Notes: a model not told the origin generated them from the letters alone. A stretch of DNA of 64,000 nucleotides from Gnetum montanum (GCA_015680685.1 MNCI01004113.1:221396-285395); one strand, 5' to 3'. Positions 35,370-48,744 are shown, counted from the stretch's first letter. Translations and numbers: made by a program.

Positions 35370-36520
35370 GAGGTGATGCTAGCAGTGGCTCTCTTGGGCT
35401 TATGAAAAGGTTTTATTTATATTGTGTTGATCAGTTGCTTCTTGTTTGGGCTCTTAGGTTTGTACATCAACATGACCCTAGAAGGAAAGGTTTCATAAAT
35501 GATGTAAGGCCTTTACCATAATTTTTGGAACTTAGTTTGTTATGACACATGTGTGAGGTTCTAGTAGTGGACCTTATCACCTGGTTGAAATATGACTTTC
35601 CTTATTTTGATGTCATGAAATTTTTTGTTGAATGCCTTGTGCACTTCATTCAAGGATAGGGCCATCAATCTATTCTCATATAGCATGTTAAAGTTTATAA
35701 GTATTTCTTTCTATGTTACACTAAGGTCAAGATCAAGGTCATAGGCTATTAAAAGTGTATAGAGCCTAGATTGAATAGGAAGAGTTGGTAACTTTTCTTA
35801 CACCAGCTCATAGGGAGAATAGCCTCTAGAAAGTTTCCATGTTGAGAAATAATCCTAAAGGACATCGTTGAGTTTTGTGCTGTAGTCCCTCTTATATTTT
35901 CTAATTATTATTTTTAGGATCTTTATGATCTGCCTATTGGTAACCTTAGCTTGATCATTGGCTTAGGGGTGATAAGGTGTTATTAATTTATGTTTGACCC
36001 CCAAGAGTTGCATGAGTTTTTAAAATGTTGTACCTATAAAATGAGTACCATTATTAGAAATTAGCACATGTGGCATCCCAAACTTGTTTACAATATTCTA
36101 TTGTATGAACTAAGTAGCGATAAAAGAGGTACAATTAGTGATAACTACTACTTCTACTAATTTCATACAATAGTCAATAGTGACTATGATGTGTGCCTTT
36201 CCGTTTGACATGGATGTGATGGAACCAATGACGTTAATGCCCTAGATGTTCAAGGATTACAGTGGTTATATACACTACTAAGATCTCTCTTGAGTAGTTA
36301 TTCCACCATCTCATTGGTAGCATTCACAAGAGCAGATGAATCAGTAAGCATCCTGGAAGAGTGTTGGCCAATAATACCCTAGCATCAAGATCTTAACAGC
36401 TATGTATCTCTTAGCATAGTGGCCCCTATAAGGAACCTCATGAGCATCTTGAAGAATGCATGGTTGATTAGCAACAAGGACACACCAATGAACCAAGCCA
36501 TCAATGCACACCTTGTAGAA
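35370..36520 (-). pseudogene. Integrase, element D
   Basis: On the minus strand: zinc-finger region (DAHEVPYRGHYAKRYIAVKI, MLGYYWPTLFQDAY, SCECYQ), catalytic core (INVIGSITSMSNGKAHIIVT with IDYCMK next, FGMPHVLISNNGTHFIGTTF, KLITPYHPXANDQAKVTNRQ) and a C-terminal part (KIRKVIFQPGDKVHYQNLTH). Of the catalytic D-D-E residues, the first D is kept (TIDY). The second is N (ISNNG) and the E is K (QAKVT), both explicable by G to A changes. Full domain length is present, but stops replace Gln and Trp codons. It forms the last pol domain of D. Confidence 0.8.
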
Positions 36521-36639
36521 GGTGTTCGTTGATCTTCATGATGTGTTTCACCTAGTAAAGAAACTGCTATTTCTTCTTTTGGTCCAACTCTTGTGGCATC
36601 TCCTAAGTGAGAAGATATGTGAGAATGCCATTGTATTAG

Positions 36640-37100
36640 TTATGTTCAATTGGCACTTGTTCATTTATCACATCAACAAAGAGGAGTTTATCAGGAAACT
36701 GATTAGAAAATGGCCTCTCCTCCTCTTTATTGTCCCATCATAACCAAGACAAGTGGCCTACAATCACATTCTTAGTTCCTTTTTGATCTACCATCATGAG
36801 ATGGAATTCCTATACGATCACAAGCCACCATACGACATGGAGGCACACCATCGGCTTGTTCATTTGGAAGTGAATTACACTATGATTCATGTGCACAAAC
36901 ACCTTATATTCAAGCACATAGTGCCTAAATTTCTCCAAGGCATACAATACTACAATTAGTTCTTTCTCTATTGTGCTATAGCTTAGTTGTGCATCCATAA
37001 TGCATTGGCTCATACAATGGATGTAGTAAGGATGTTTCTGATCCTCCAACTACATGAGCATGACTTCCAAGGCATAGTTTGATGCATCCATCATGATGTG
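36640..37100 (-). pseudogene. RNase H, element D
   Basis: The minus strand reads MEDQKHPYYIHCMSQCIMDA then QLSYSTIEKELIVVLYALEK and FRHYVLEYKVFVHMNHSVIH (36810-37049), matching the LNDAQ--Y-TTEKELLAVVFA-EKFR-YLLG-K-----DH block of Athila-type RNase H. The aspartate of the TDH motif is N (HMNHS). Towards the integrase, NKPMVCLHVVWWL keeps the conserved RW-L region. The frame is open across these 79 codons, while flanking parts have stops. It lies between RT and integrase as expected. Confidence 0.8.
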
Positions 37101-38300
37101 GAATGGTTTGGATCAATCAGGTGCTCATAGAATTGGAGTTTCTACAAGCTTTTTCTTGAGTTGTTAGAATGCCTTTTTACATTCCTTAGTCTAGATGAAT
37201 GGAACATCTTTCTATGTCAAATCCACCAACAATTTAGTGATCTTAGATAAATTCTCTATGAATTACTTATAGTAGCTAGTATGGCCAAGGAATGATTGGA
37301 CATTTTTGATAATTTCAGATTGGTGCATTATTTCTTGAATAATCCTAATTTTTTCATTGTCCATCTTAATCCCTACTTGTGAGATTCTGTGCCCCAACAC
37401 AATTCCCTCCTAGACCATTAGAAGGATCTTTTGCTAATTTAGTTGAAGATTAGTTTGCACACACCTTTTTAGTACCTACTCAAGGTAGTCCAATGCTTAC
37501 TTAAACATAGCACCATAGGTGAGAAGTCATCCATGAAGACTTCCACCTTGCTAATAATCTATTGTTGAAAAATGCTAAGAATAAGGCATTGGAAGGTTGC
37601 AAAGGCATTACATAGACCAAATGACATCTTTCTATAAGCAAACGTCCCCCAGGGACTTGTGAATGTGGTTTTGGTTTGATCCTTCGATGCAATTTAAATT
37701 TTGTTATAGCCATTATAACAATCTAGAAAGCTGTAGAAACAATATCTAGAAAAAGTGTCCAACACCTAGTTCACAAATGGTAGTGGAAAATGATCTTTGT
37801 ATGTTGCCATGTTTAATAGCATAAAGTCAATACAGATCCTTCACTTGTCAAATTTATTTAGCACAATTACAAGTGGGCTAACCCACTCACTATCTATAAT
37901 GGGATAGATGAACCCCACCTTAAGGAGTTGTTTAATTTCCTTCTTGATGATCTACTTTAGTTTGGGGTTCAATCGCCATTGCAGCTACATCCTTTACTTT
38001 ATGGAAGCATTAGTATAGATGTGATGTTGGCATATCCTAGGATGAATCTTAGTGAGTTCAAGATATGACCAAGAAAACATTATTGGAAATTTTTTGATCA
38101 CCTTCAATAGAATCTCTTTTTATTTAAAAGCAAGGTTGACATTGATTATCACTGGCTTTTCATTTTTTAGAAAAGCATACTCCATGCTAGTAGGTAGAGT
38201 TTTCAACTTTAGTAACTCATGTTTGAAATTTTCATGGATTTGCAACTCTCCTCAATAAGTATCATTAGGTTCATCATTAGAGAGTTAGCGATGAACTTTC
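37101..38300 (-). pseudogene. Reverse transcriptase, element D
   Basis: In order on the minus strand: LNPKLK-IIKKEIKQLLKVG then FIYPIIDSEWVSPLVIVLNK, ICIDFMLLNMATYKDHFPLP, SFLDCYNGYNKI, TKTTFTSPWGTFAYRKMSFG with LCNAFATFQ next, and EVFMDDFSPMV. The catalytic motif F-M-DD-F is intact (37523-37537), one of the few conserved active sites in the window. Thumb and connection follow (GIVLGHRISQVGIKMDNEKI, VQSFLGH). Stops and at least two frameshifts break the frame. The YNGYNKI and FMDDF style fits the Athila group. Confidence 0.8.
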
Positions 38301-38379
38301 TCAAGTTCATTCATACCTTCAACATAGGCACTCATCAAGCTCTTAGTTGGTTCCATGAAAATTGTTGAGCTACTTTCAA

Positions 38380-39060
38380 GATCAATTGTTAGCCACTAGA
38401 TGCCCTCCTATTTTGTGGCAGCTATGTACAAGCACCTTTGAATTCCTGACACATTTGCATACTATCTACATGCTATGATGGATGTACTTTTCACATACCA
38501 TAGTTTTTGCATACAGTTATAGCTTGTATCACTATATGTGATGCATGGAACTCTCTTCTTCTTAATATTTTCAAATGCATTTTCCTTGGAAATATCTAGG
38601 GAAATGTCCTTGATTCATAATCGTGCATCAATGGTACTTAGCCAAGCCCTTTCCATGATGATTGGGAAGTTTCCCTTGTAATTTTAAACATAGATTACTA
38701 GGAAGTTAGTAGGATAGAACCACCCATAGACAATGGTTAGAATGTCCTCCACTAGTCCCAACAAAACAATGATGGACTAGTTTGCTAACTCAAGAAGGAT
38801 GTTACTCTTCTTGAGTGGAGACAGGTTCTAGGCTTTGTATATGTTATTAGGAATTAGATTGACACTAAAAACTAAATCTAGAAGAGATTTTCAAGGCTTA
38901 TTTCCATTTATTTGAAAATACATTAAGGGACTCCTAGGATTAGATATTTTCCTAGGAAGGTGACCAACATTTATCCAATCAATTATTGCATGAGTTAACA
39001 TGATTATATGTACTTTGGATGGTGATTGTTTTGAAGGGAAATCAAATAGAGCGGATGCAA
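38380..39060 (-). pseudogene. Aspartic protease and pre-RT spacer, element D
   Basis: The minus strand reads HAIIDWINVGHLPRKISNPR, then LLDLVFSVNLIPNNIYKA at the active site (LLDLGASVNLIP type, with G-A changed to V-F), then NILLELANXSIIVLLGLVED, ILTIVYGWFYPTNFLVIYV and NFPIIMERAWLSTIDARL. The pre-RT spacer continues into SNDEPNDTY and FKHELLKLKTLPTSMEYAFL. The layout is that of the Athila-type gag-pol, where protease lies upstream of RT. The protease active site is damaged. Confidence 0.7.
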
Positions 39061-41632
39061 AGGATGAGGAAGAAGCAAGGCTATCACCTGCATGACTCTA
39101 TGAGGGCTTTGTAGGACTGTTGATTCAAAAGAATGGTTTTTTTTAGGATCTAGTTTATTAACCACTTGGTTGAGAAGCTAGCTATAAATTAATAGTCCTG
39201 GTGGTGTTATGTTGTTGTGGCTAGGTTGGAATCTCATCCTGAATTAATGGAGTAGGTGGTAGCTAAGTTGAGGATGGAGAAAAATGTGCAGAAGGATGAG
39301 GAGGATAATGAGAAAATGTAGATTTCCCCTTTAGAGATTGGGCTCTGTAGTACTTAGGAGGGTAGTAGTGATGTTGGAATGAAGCATTACTAGAGGAGTC
39401 ATGCAGAGACATGGGTTGTTGAACATAATATCCATATGAATTAGGTAGCTGGTAAGGGTACTGCTACCTTGATGGTGCCATCCCCCATGATTGTGGATGC
39501 TGCCATTGATGGTACTACTCATAAGGTTGTGGTGAAGCTCCATGTAGATAATAGGCTTGTTGTTGGAGGAACTACCTTGGGTTGCCTTGAGGATAAGACA
39601 ACCTTTTGGGTGCTTACCTTCTTGTTAGCCTAGGATTTAGAGTGTACACCCCATAGCCCTACAAGTATGATAGAATAGGATAACATCCCTTAAGATGTTC
39701 ATATTGGTAGATGTGACATCCACCATCATCATCTAATTTAGACTCCACAACCTCTTCTACTATAGTAAGCTTGCTCTTACCTCTTTAGTTGGCACATTTA
39801 GCTTCCTTCCTTCTCCTACAGTGATGATCACTACTTTGCTCTTTGGGTTCCTCTACTATTTTTTGACCAGTTTGAAACTTTTCATTCATAGAGTTTCACA
39901 TTTTGTCTACCTTTGCCAAAATTTTAGAAAATAGACTTCTAAATTGGCAAGGTTATCGATTACACCATCTCATCAAGTGATGCCTCCTTCTCATTGTCAC
40001 AGAACCGAACTTCCTCTTTTTTGATGGAAGGATCCCAATTATACTCCTTTGTACTTTCTTATTATCTCAACTCTTCTTCTTCCTTAGTAACCTACTCTAT
40101 TAGCCTTTGAATTTGATGGGATCTTAATTCTAGCAATCTCCCTTGGGCATAGACCCCAAAAGTTCTCCGTTTCTGAGCAAAGCCCATTTATGATATGGTG
40201 AAGTTGCTCCCTTTGAGAATAACCATGGTTAGGACATTAATGCAAAAGAGACTAGTATCTGTCTGTGGCTACATCCAAGGGTTCATGTGTTTCCTATCAC
40301 CAACCTTGAATCTACTTTCTTAGGTTCGACACTTAGGAGTACATTTGATACTTGCCATTGAATAGCTTAAGTATTGTACTCCATCTACAAATTAATTTCG
40401 GCTCCAAGTTGTGGTATCAACTTTTTTCTTATTTGATGAGTGTTCATGGAAACATCTTTAACTTTTGCCCTTCTTTCTCCACATATTGTAAGGCACATGC
40501 ATCATGAAAGGCTTGAAGATGGTTTTGTAGATTTGAGTTATATCCCCCCTCGAACTTTGGGATATTGTTCATATCCAACTACTTTATTCAGCTATCTTTC
40601 ACATGCCTAGTTGGAGTTCTCACTACCTCTGTGATATTCAACATATTCTGAGTGGAAAGCAAAGGATCATCATATTCATGACCTCTTCAATGATCATGGT
40701 ATCTATGATTTTGTCTACTATCCCTTATCTCATGATGGCAAGGCTCCATTGAATGCCCACATTGCTGATCTTGACTTATCTTATGGGTCCTATGATCATC
40801 TTTGTCCCAGTGGTCACCTCCATCATGGTCACATCCTTTGTGGCTTCAGTCAAAGCTAGAGGAGGAAGAGGATGATAAAGAAGAAGAGGAAGAAGGACTA
40901 GCACAACCATGGTGCTTTCCACCCCCTCATCAATGGTCATAGTAATGATAATCAACATGATGCTTATCCTTATCTTTGGCATGACTCCCATCTTTAGATC
41001 CCCCATGATCATGGGATCCATTCTTACCTAAACTAGAATTGTTTATAGTGGATTGTAAGTTCTGGTTTAATCCCCCTTCATCAAAACCAAGGGAAGGAGA
41101 GTCAATATATTAAGAATTGTTAGAGAAGGGATCCTCACTATCCTTTTGGCCTAGTAGGAACAAGGGATTATTGAACCATTTCTCCTTCACAGCTTCATAG
41201 TGCCTCTCCTATTTTTACTAATCTCTTTTATGTTGTGCCTCAGTGGGATGGTAATCCTTGGAGTCATGGTCCTGCACAATGTTCTTAGCATGAATCCCTT
41301 AAATGCCCAACCTCACAAGAGTTGGAGCATAGCAGAAATTGATCGATTGCGTAGCAACACAATGTTGTCCTCCATGTCTCTCCACCACATCTGTTCATCT
41401 TGATGTAGGAAAAAGGTGAAGTTAGGCACATATTCATCAAGATGAGTATATACCAGTTAGTATTATTGGGGAATAGGCTGGTTTGATCATTCATTCCTTT
41501 GATCGGATGTATGCTTAAATTTTGTGGAGAATCATCCCTATGAGAAGAAGACATCTTTGGATTAGAAGAAATATCAATGTTCTTTTTACAATTTTTCTTA
41601 TTATGGTGAATGATTGTAACTTTAAGGTTCAT
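39061..41632 (-). pseudogene. Gag, element D
   Basis: The minus strand starts about 60 bp after the primer site. A neighbouring frame reads YEAVKEKWFNNPLFLLGQKD then SEDPFSNNS. A striking Asp/His/Lys/Ser-rich tract follows (40.64-41.06 kb; HDHGGSKDGSHAKDKDKHHV, then SPSSSSSLSSSSSS). The gag core then reads NNIPKFEGGYNSNLQNHLQA, FHDACALQYVEKEGQKLKMF and HEPLDVATDRY-SLLH-CPN with HGYSQREQLHHIINGL next, the last resembling the C-P-HG---W-QI--FYNGL block of plant gag. The C-terminal part near 39.3-39.5 kb is rich in Gln, Tyr, Pro and His. It forms the particle shell in intact elements. Many stops and frameshifts. Confidence 0.7.
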
Positions 41633-41690
41633 TCTAATGATGTTGAATAATTTTCACTAATTCCTAGATAGATCATGTATCTAACTAAAG

Positions 41691-41708
41691 TTCCCAACAA
41701 TGGCACTA
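41691..41708 (-). other. tRNA-Asp-type primer binding site, element D
   Basis: On the minus strand TAGTGCCATTGTTGGGAA aligns with TGGCGCCGTTGCCGGGGA, the complement of the plant tRNA-Asp 3' end. The six mismatches are all C to T or G to A, so this is a primer site decayed only by transitions. Confidence 0.7.
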
Positions 41709-41711
41709 ATT

Positions 41712-42620
41712 ATGAGCAGTGTGTATAGCCTATGCCCAACCATACGAATCACTAGTGTTCACTTAGCAATCCAATCAAATTCCAAGGAATTTAGATTTCT
41801 AACTACACTAGTTCTAAGAGGTGAAACTAATTGTTGCAATCGTTGTCTTTCCAATTCCACTTGTGAGTGTAAGTGTATTGTTAAGTGTAACTGAAGCATA
41901 TGATTTTTATCATTTTCATCTTTTATGTTTTAAGTTACCTAAGAACATGAATAAAGAATAAAGTAATTTAATATTTAAATAATCTAATAACTAGCTAATG
42001 TCTAACTAATCCTAACATAAGTATCTGTTTCCACTTGCTGTACACATCCTGAACACATATAGCACTACTGCGTTACCAAATGTTAAGCATTACTAGGATT
42101 ACCAAGCATTAAATGTATGCTCGAAGTGGTCATATTTATGTGTTGCTATTTAATCTATCTTAGTTAATTACTTAATTACTTAAAAATATTAAAGTAAGTT
42201 ACTTGAATATTAAATGCATAAGAAAATACTTAAGATAGTCCAAGTGGTGTAAGGTTTATCAAAAAGCTCATCTTTATTGCCACACACACTGAAGCGCTCA
42301 AGTACAACAATGCTTGAATAAAGATCTATACACTCTTTGACTTCTACTGCAGACACTTAGAAAAATATTCTAACTCTTAATTGGAAAAACTACAAGCACT
42401 TCGCTACAATTATGAAAAGATTGCCATAAATGAAGTAGGTAGACATACATTTATAGGTGGAACCAAGATGCCTCGTTGATGGGTACACATCAATGGATCA
42501 AACCCTACATCAATAGGATCATGTCAATGAAATCCAGTTGATGAGGTTACATCAAAGGTGTCCCATTGACATGGTCTAATAATGCGACTCATTAGCTTTG
42601 AGTCACCATAACGTCATTTT
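41712..42620 (-). repeat. 5' LTR, element D
   Basis: Directly behind the primer site. On the minus strand, TATAAAT lies at 42449-42455 and AATAAA at about 42271, the order expected for promoter and polyadenylation signal. Shared blocks with the LTR at 57.63-58.6 kb include AACCATACRAATCACWAGTG and GGATTACCAAGCAYTA. The promoter-distal part (42465-42590) contains repeated CATCAATGG and CATTGACATGG words. Outer boundary uncertain. Confidence 0.65.
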
Positions 42621-45600
42621 GTATTGATAGACATGTAATGTTTTGTATTGTTTACTCTATATTATATTATTTCTTATTATTATACAAATATTAGATTATA
42701 TAATATATTTTAAATAATTTTATAGTCCCATCTAAGCTACTCCAAAAGTAATAGTTAATTAGTTAGGTTGAATTATTAAGAATATGATTTATGCTAACTT
42801 AGCATGTTGTTATTATGGTTATACAAATTAAGGATATGTAAAGTTAAAAAACTAGTTAGTCATGATTACTAGGTGATCTTAGAAAATTTCTCTCTCTTTC
42901 CTAATCCTTAGTCCTTAAGTGTGATGATTCATGACTATCCCATGAGTAATAAGGTAAAGTAAATTCCTCTCCACTTGAGAACACTTAGCCATCTAGGTAA
43001 CCTACTACAATAACTTGTAGTTTAGAATCAAAGGCACGTACATGAGGGTTAAACTACATCACACACAAAAGTTTCCTCTATTACAAAAAAACAAAGAAAA
43101 GAGAGAATCCTATTCACTGGTAGTGTGATAAATTCTTAATTAAGATGAGGGCCAACAATGATCATCACCCTCTCATCCCATTTTCCAAAAAATAAGAAAA
43201 GAAAAAATCCTATTAAATTATTCCTATTCTCTTATTTTGTATTATTATTTTCCTTTACTATCTCATTTTACTTTATGTAAGACTAAAAATGAGGTGTTAA
43301 CCTAGTCGTAAGACATCTTATTTAGAAGCTCTAGGTCATGGATTTGATTCTAGTAGGTAATGTTGAGTTATATAACATTCTAATTAAACTATATATCCTA
43401 GGGTATACCTATGTTTTACTTGTTTCAAGTTCTTGTACCTCCACTGTATTGAAGGCTTAAAAAAAGATAAAGAAAAATCTAAAAGATATGATTATACTAA
43501 GACTTTAATGAAACTTATTCTCTTTATTAAGATTAGTATAAGTTCTTTTATGTAAGATAACCTTAACACTAATGACTAATATCTAAAGAATAACTTGTAT
43601 GGGAACCTTAAATATTAATTATAAGAGAATTACATTATGTTTTATAGTCTAAAGTTCATATTGCATAAATGATCTCATAATAATGGTATGAGAGGATGAT
43701 CCTTGATCATGCACTTAACTTGATTAGTTAATTTTTAATTATTTTTGTGATTTTGTAATATATACCAAATTGGCACATCATCTCTATGGCTTTTTTTAAA
43801 AAAAAATTTGTGAGAGGGGAATGTTGTTGAGGTACCTATACAACCTTTAAAATTTTAAACTAGATCTAATTTTTATCCTTTTAAGTTTTCTCTAGTAAAT
43901 CTAATTTTTGTAGAATTCTCTTATGGAGAATTCTATATTACTCCTAACTTCTTCAACCAATGTTGAGATTTATAAATGTAGAAATTTCTATTGATTTTCA
44001 AAATGAAAATTTATAGGATGGTAAGAAAAAAGATATGATGCCTTTTTCTAGTAACCTTAGTGTAACTAAGACACCTAATTTTATTTTTTTAATGATGTAT
44101 ATAGGTCATTGTTTGTTAATTCTTCATTACAATATGAGTTTATTCAAATTTTGAGTTAGCTACCTCATAATTAATGTTTCATTTCATAGGTAAATGATGT
44201 ACTGAAAAAACATGACAATGAAGTCTTTCATGCTAGGTATAATTCACATTTTTTTTTTGCTTATTGAGTTAAGTAATACTTCAATGATACAATAGGCCCT
44301 AGATATAGGATCTTTTATACATAAGCATGCAATGTCAATCATTCATAAGTATGATCCAAATTTTGAGGTCCAATCTAAAGAATATGCTAAAGTTCTATGT
44401 TTTTTTGAGTTATATAATCTTTCATTATTTTTTTAGAAAGTTGAACAAGAAACTATTATTCTTCTTAATTCCATTAAGAATATAAAGTCTATGTCTATAA
44501 CTTTTCATTTTTGTAGATGCTTTTTTTATTGAAATCAACCTTCTCAATCATAAACATGAAGTGGTGTTACAATCAGGAATAAAGACTTATATTCAACCAA
44601 TTACATATTATAATCTTCATAATTCTTATAAATTTTGCTCAAGAAATATAGAAAGAAAGAAAAAATATCCTTTTTTTCTCAAGAAAAATGATTCTAAAGG
44701 AAAGAAAAAATGTGTTCAAATTGAATATAGAAACAAATAATACAAAATTGAAGATATGAAAAACCAAGTTAATATCAATGCTAAGAATGATTAAATGATA
44801 ATAAAGAATCTTGAGAAGATAGAAGCTCATATGTCTATTTTTATTTATACTAGAGAATGTTTTGAAAAACCTAGATAAATAGCTCATAAAGAAAATGTTT
44901 TTTTTAACAAGAACTCTATTAACTCAAAGATTTAAACTAGTATCAACAAGAAGGTTATAATTACTTGTAAAGTTTCTTGATATAAGGTTAATAATAAGTG
45001 ATGAGGTAAAGATCTTCCATAAGTGGTACCTATTTCTTACTTTGATACAAATATTGATATTAAGTCATAGCTCTCTATCTCAAATTCTTTTGCTATTTTA
45101 AGTTTAAGAATAAATGTTGAAAAGTGATGTAAATTTTGTTAGGACTAAAGCCTTCCTCCTTACTAATAGTTAATATTCTTCAAGTAGACAATCCTAAAAT
45201 TGAAAAGTTTTTTTATTTCCATATTTCTTTTCATTATGTCTACGTAGTATCAATCTTGTGATGTACTCTAAATTTTCTTTACTTATTATCATTATTATTA
45301 AAAATGTCTAAAAGCCCCTCTTTAAAATCTTAAATTAATAAATAAGTTGAAGCTCTTTGTTAATTTGTTTTTTATACTAAAAACTTCTCAGAATCAAAGC
45401 ATCCCAAGTTCTCTAGAAAAGTCCTTGAAAGTACAAGAGAATAAGATTGGTATTTTTAGTGGATAAAATGGTTCAAAACTTGGAATATATCAATAGAGGC
45501 AAAGCAAAATAATCCTAAGCATATCTAAAAGTTAGTAAAGCATCAACTATTAGCAAGGTTGTGGTCAAATGTTGAAGGAAGAAAAATTATACTTGGACCA

Positions 45601-48600
45601 TGTTAGAGGTAATTCATTAGATTTTTCAACCACATATATTATGACTAAGATCCTATTTAGGGCTTATAGTTTTATCAGTAGAATCCTTTTGAGTTCACAT
45701 TATCTAAGGATTGAAAGTGGAAGATGGATTCACGTGCCAAGGAAATAACACACATGTCAATTACATAGATCTAAATCACTTCAAGCTGAGTAGCATGCTT
45801 TTCTTAGTTGTCATGTGGATCCATATTTAAGGTAAATACAATATTACTACTAACAATTTGTATGATTATTTTTATGCATCGTATGATGGTTAGCCACTTT
45901 GTTGAGCCAATTTTTGTTCTTCATGATATGAATGTACTAGCTATCTAATAGATCTTTTGGGTCTAATGACATTAATAAGTTAGTTTTAGTTTCATATAAA
46001 TATTGAAATTTTTTTTTCAAAATATCCAAAGAATTAAGTAGCAAAAATAGACCCAAATTTACACTAGTAATAATAAAGGTGGAGATAATCCAAGAATATT
46101 CTTCCACCCTTGAAATTTCTTGAAGCATTATAAATACAAAGGAGGAACAACCATAGTGACATGATGAAGCCAATGCAATCAGCATCTTTGAAAGAAACCT
46201 TAGATAAAATAATATAAAAAAGGAAGAGTTGGTTACCAAATGTTCTATAAAGCATAATCATCTTACCCTTCCTAAAATTACCCATTTTGAATCCATTGTA
46301 ATAACAACTTAAGAAATTTCTTTTATGTTAGATTTTTTATATCCTCTCCATGCATGTGAAGAAGGAGAAAATGACATAGCAAAGATAAAATAATATATGT
46401 GAAAACAGAAATTAGTTGGCCTTTAAAAACATGGACATTTATATGCTTCTATATAAAAAAAAAAATTCAAAAAAGGTAAAAGCCTCATATGCATTATTAA
46501 TGGCTATATAAATATACTAAAGCAAGGAGGATGATACTAAAACATTTTGATATTACCTCAATTTGTCTTGTATCACTAAACATAATTACACTTGGATGTA
46601 ACTCTAGTTTGTGGGGTTGGATATTGGTGGGGATTCTATGATAACATAATTAACGTTAAAGATTTTTGGTGGCTGGTTCATACCATTTACATAAGGTATC
46701 ATTTATTTTCAAGATAGTTATGATTCAACCTAAGTTTGAACTCATGACTTGTTATCATGAGGCCTTTCTTTTTTAAAAAAAGTTTCTTTTTTAGGATGCT
46801 AAACATTAATAAAGTATTAAGCCCTAGAAATTCATAAAAAGAAAAATTATTCTTAGTGTCATATTAGTCCGATGTAAATCAAAACCATTCAATATTACCT
46901 TTCTTATTTTTGATTAGCCAAACCCTAAGATACACATTCGTGTGTAGTATTTTAACTAATTAGGCATGACCATATTGTGGAATCTACTTATGCTATACTT
47001 TATGATGCTTAGAAAGCATGATTCGCAATGTCATTGTTCTTGTTTTTCTTGTGTTTTAGCTATCTTAACATGGTCATATGAAATGAAGGTCTCTTCACTG
47101 ATTTCATGAGGGCTTCTTCTAAGGTTTGGTTTTATTTCATGCGATTTGAACCACTAATTGTGCATAGATATGGTATTCTTATCCTATTTATAGAACCCCA
47201 CATTCTTCACTACATTGTTGATTTATTTGCATTGATGCCTTTGATGGAGGATTTTCCAATTTCATGCTTATGATTTTGGTTCATTTAATTAGCTTAGTTA
47301 AGAAGCCCATCAATGGAAGAGATACTGTAAGTTTAAATTTTAAAGAATCATTTTTCTTTGATAGTCTTCCATGACATTAATCCCTTACATCTTCACAATT
47401 GCTAATTCTTGCCAGAAGGTCCTAAAAAACTTATGAAAAGCTATAAGATTATGAACTCATCTCTATAGTGATAGATTTGAATGTAACAACTTGTTTCTAT
47501 GTGTAGCTATTTAAAAATTTTGTCTTCATAATATCTTCTTTTCTATATTCAAATCTAATTATGTATCTTCTTTTTTTTCTTTCCTTGTGTTTTGGGTTTT
47601 CTTATTTTGCTACCTCTTGGAATAAGATAAAGTATGTCCACTACTAACATTCATATGAAAATATATTGAGCTAGAAGTATTGTGTATTAGCTTATGTTTG
47701 AGATCAAATGATTCATCTTAGGCATAAACTATGTTGCAGAGATGTGTTTGGTTTTAGGATTTTAAATTTAGAGTCTCTGTGCAAATTTTTTCTTTATTAT
47801 TTAATTAGATTAGATTGAAGTATTTTGGAAGCTTTATGTCGGTAAATGCTTTTCAATTTTTCTCACTATAGAAAATTGGTATTTGGAATCTTTAGTTTCG
47901 ATAAGCATTTATTTAACTTTTTTATAATTTCTTTAATATATATATTCTTAATGAACATATTTATATTGCATATCAAATACTATTTTATATTTTATATTTT
48001 TCAATCTACAATTAAAATATACTAGTTCTCATAATTTTCCTGTTCAATGTTACATCATTAGATTATTTGAGATTGATAGGTTATTATACTTTTAATTTCC
48101 AATGAGTGAATTGTTTGGTAGCCTATCTATAGTTGTATATATGTCTTCTCCCATAATTCAGCTATGATTTTTCTTTCATTTTTTGGATTTGGTTACCTCT
48201 ATTTTGATCTACTAATTTAGATAGTATCATTAATTTTCCTTGACATAAGTATTAGATTCTTTAATCTTCCTTTGATAAAGCTAGCATAATGATAGTATTC
48301 ATATACATGTAACTATCATATTATGCTTTATCTTCATACTAGATGTTTTGTAATAATAACTAAATTTTAAACTATTTAGAATTTTAAGGTTATAATTTAC
48401 TTTAATCTTGGATTTTTAAAGAAATTTTGATACAACCCCTATTATAATTGCTATGAATGTAGAGAAGTATAATGGATGAAATCAAATGAATAATATATAA
48501 AATTAGTTGGAAGGAGCCTAATCGCAAATGAAGGGGCCTTATAGTGAGGGATTTTCTGAACTCCTAGATTTTAGTCTATCAAATTGAAAACCTCAATTTT

Positions 48601-48744
48601 TATCTTGTTTAAACCTTGTACTTAGAGAAGAAGAAGGGAGTAGTCTTATGCTATCTAACATTCCTTTCAAACTAATTCCATTTTTAATGAGGATATTACC
48701 TAGCCCTTAATGCATTGTTTGTATGTTTCTTTCTTTTGTGTATG
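42621..48744. other. Long stretch with little recognisable content
   Basis: Apart from the SINE at 43291-43470 and two doubtful relics, no gene or known element was recognised in about 6 kb of AT-rich sequence. The relics are an unknown 80-codon reading at 44279-44520 with two amber stops (FIHKHAMSIIHKYDPNFEV) and a possible minus-strand SINE end at about 46620-46770 (B-box-like GTCATGAGTTCAAAC). Confidence 0.4.
43291..43470 (+). mobile_element. tRNA-derived SINE, copy 2
   Basis: GTTAACCTAGTCGTAAGAC (A-box position) and AGGTCATGGATTTGATTC (B-box position) align with the SINE at 29225, followed by the same body (GTTATATAA, ACTATATAT, GTTTCAAGTTC). It ends near an A-rich stretch (CTTAAAAAAAGATAAAG) at about 43460-43475. 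It lacks the 60-bp duplication seen in copy 1. Confidence 0.6.

Noticed and set aside
44639-44887. Minus-strand frame of 82 codons rich in Phe, Leu and Ile
   Set aside because: The composition reflects A/T-rich sequence; no signal peptide, domain or conserved neighbour supports a gene.
46620-46770. Third SINE on the minus strand
   Set aside because: Only a B-box-like GTCATGAGTTCAAAC was seen; no matching A box or body similarity to the other two copies.
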